Shown piece after piece: positions 62,985-64,000 of a DNA stretch of 64,000 nt. The DNA is from Aphelocoma coerulescens. Taxonomy: Eukaryota > Chordata > Aves > Passeriformes > Corvidae. The stretch spans positions 31,257,001 through 31,321,000 of the forward strand of contig NC_091013.1 of NCBI RefSeq assembly GCF_041296385.1, written 5' to 3'. How positions within the stretch are numbered: position 1 is the first letter of the stretch; each line of letters starts with the position of its first letter. Below the pieces are notes generated by a model, which saw only the letters and a list, made by a program, of their open reading frames with translations, was not told the origin of the DNA and made no database searches. The position numbers and the translations under genes are program-made.

Positions 62985-63960
62985 GTTGGCAGCCAGTCAC
63001 TAGTGGCTCCCCATGGCTCGGTATTGGGGCCAGTCCTGCTTAATATCTTTATCCGTGATCTGGAGAAGGGGATTGAGGGCACTCTCAGTCAGTTTGCAAT
63101 GATACCAAGTTGAGCGAGAGTGTTGATTTGCTGAAGGGCAGGAAGGCTCTGCAGAGGGGGATGTGGACATGCTGGATCGATGGGCTGGGGCCAAAAGTCT
63201 GAGGTTCAGCAAGGCAAAGTGCCACATCCTGCACTTGGGTCACAACAACCCCAGGCAGCACTACAGGCTGGGGACAGAGTAGCTGGGAAGCTGCCTGGTG
63301 GAAAAGGACCTGGGGGTGCTGGTCCACAGCATCTGAACATGAGCCAGTGTGTGACCAGGTGGCCAAGAAGGTCAATGGCATCCTGGCCTGTGTCAGCAAT
63401 AGTGTGGCCAGCAGGAGGAGGGCAGGGATTGTTCCCCTGTACACTGGTGAGGCCTCACCTCAAGTGCTGTGTTTGGCTTTGGGGCCCTCACTGCAAGAAG
63501 GACATTGAGGTGCTCCAGCATGCCCAGAGAAAGGCAACAGAGCTCATGAAGAGTGTGGAGCACAAATTCTACGAGGAGCAGCTGAGGGAGCTGGGGTGTT
63601 CAGCCAGGAGAAAATGAGGCTCAGGCTGGACCTTATCACTCTCTACAACCATCTGAAATGTTAGGTGGGGTTGGCCTCATCTCTGAGGTAACAAATGATA
63701 GAATGAGAGGAAATGGCCTCAAATTGCACCAGGGAAGGTTTAGGTTTGATATTAGGAAAAACTTCTTCACCAGAAGGATTGTTAAACATTGGAACAGACT
63801 GCTCAGGAAAGTGGTTGAGTCACCATTCCTGAAGGTAAAGACACATATATGTGGAGCCTGGGGACGTGGCTTAGTGACAGACTTGGCAGTACCAGGTTAA
63901 CAGTTTGAGTCGATGATTTTAAGGCTCTTTTTCAGCCTTAATGAGTCTGTTAGTCTATGA
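62985..63960 (+). mobile_element. CR1 LINE, about 1 kb 3' portion, plus orientation
   Basis: The longest CR1 in the window. It begins within the reverse-transcriptase domain (CAGTCACTAGTGGCTCC, CTCGGTATTGGGGCCAGTCC, TCTTTATCCGTGATCTGGAG) and continues through the ORF2 C-terminus, where the 63180-63617 frame contains [20 protein letters not shown] and [13 protein letters not shown]. The 3' UTR (ACTTGGCAGTACCAGGTTAA) ends in a tail with TTAGTCTATGA. Frameshifts and a disrupted 5' portion show it is dead. The open frames are LINE remnants, not host genes. Confidence 0.95.
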
Positions 63961-64000
63961 ATACCAGACTGAATGAAATCTGAGGCCAGCAAACATGGTT

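Noticed and set aside
63180..63617. 145-codon open frame that could pass for a gene
   Set aside because: Its C-terminal half is the CR1 ORF2 end ([11 protein letters not shown]...YEEQLRELG), so it is transposon remnant.
4835..64000. Further AFF3 exons (for example one encoding the TWLPPL or FPFP segment)
   Set aside because: I looked for these downstream family motifs and did not find them. Small exons could still be missed by eye; a spliced-protein alignment would decide.

Overview
This window looks like about 64 kb from inside one large vertebrate gene. The genome is most likely avian: the only abundant mobile elements are CR1 LINEs with the typical 3' tails, repeat density is low, and the introns are long and AT-rich. 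The one coding feature I can support is a single 897-bp internal exon at 3938-4834 (+). I recognise it as the large N-terminal exon of AFF3 (LAF4), an AF4/FMR2-family nuclear scaffold linked to the super elongation complex. Its splice sites are clean, its reading frame is phase 0 at both ends, and its family-specific motifs are intact.

Layout: 1-3937 is the intron before this exon. 3938-4834 is the exon, which carries a large serine/threonine homopolymer insert and an intact SIAH-type degron. 4835-64000 reads as the following intron, and I found no further AFF3 exon in it. Young to middle-aged CR1 pieces lie at 7630-7745 (-), 7810-8292 (+), 36260-36316 (+), 53378-54060 (-), 57871-58008 (-, with probable target-site duplications) and 62985-63960 (+).

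Older material is more interesting. There is a degraded L1-clade-like reverse transcriptase relic at about 45170-45560, a very old reptile-type CR1 relic at 49858-50400 (-), and scattered remnants of palindromic amniote repeats (15311, 20568, 33471, 49378, 55831). Two stretches look like conserved regulatory DNA (17294-17760 and 44640-44720), from AT-rich homeodomain-type or palindromic site content.

I see no tRNA, rRNA, CRISPR array, prokaryote-type operon or second protein-coding gene. Many open frames of 60-200 codons occur on both strands, but they lack splice context, family resemblance or repeat-independent coding character, and I treat them as chance. Comparisons to known families are from memory, without database searches.
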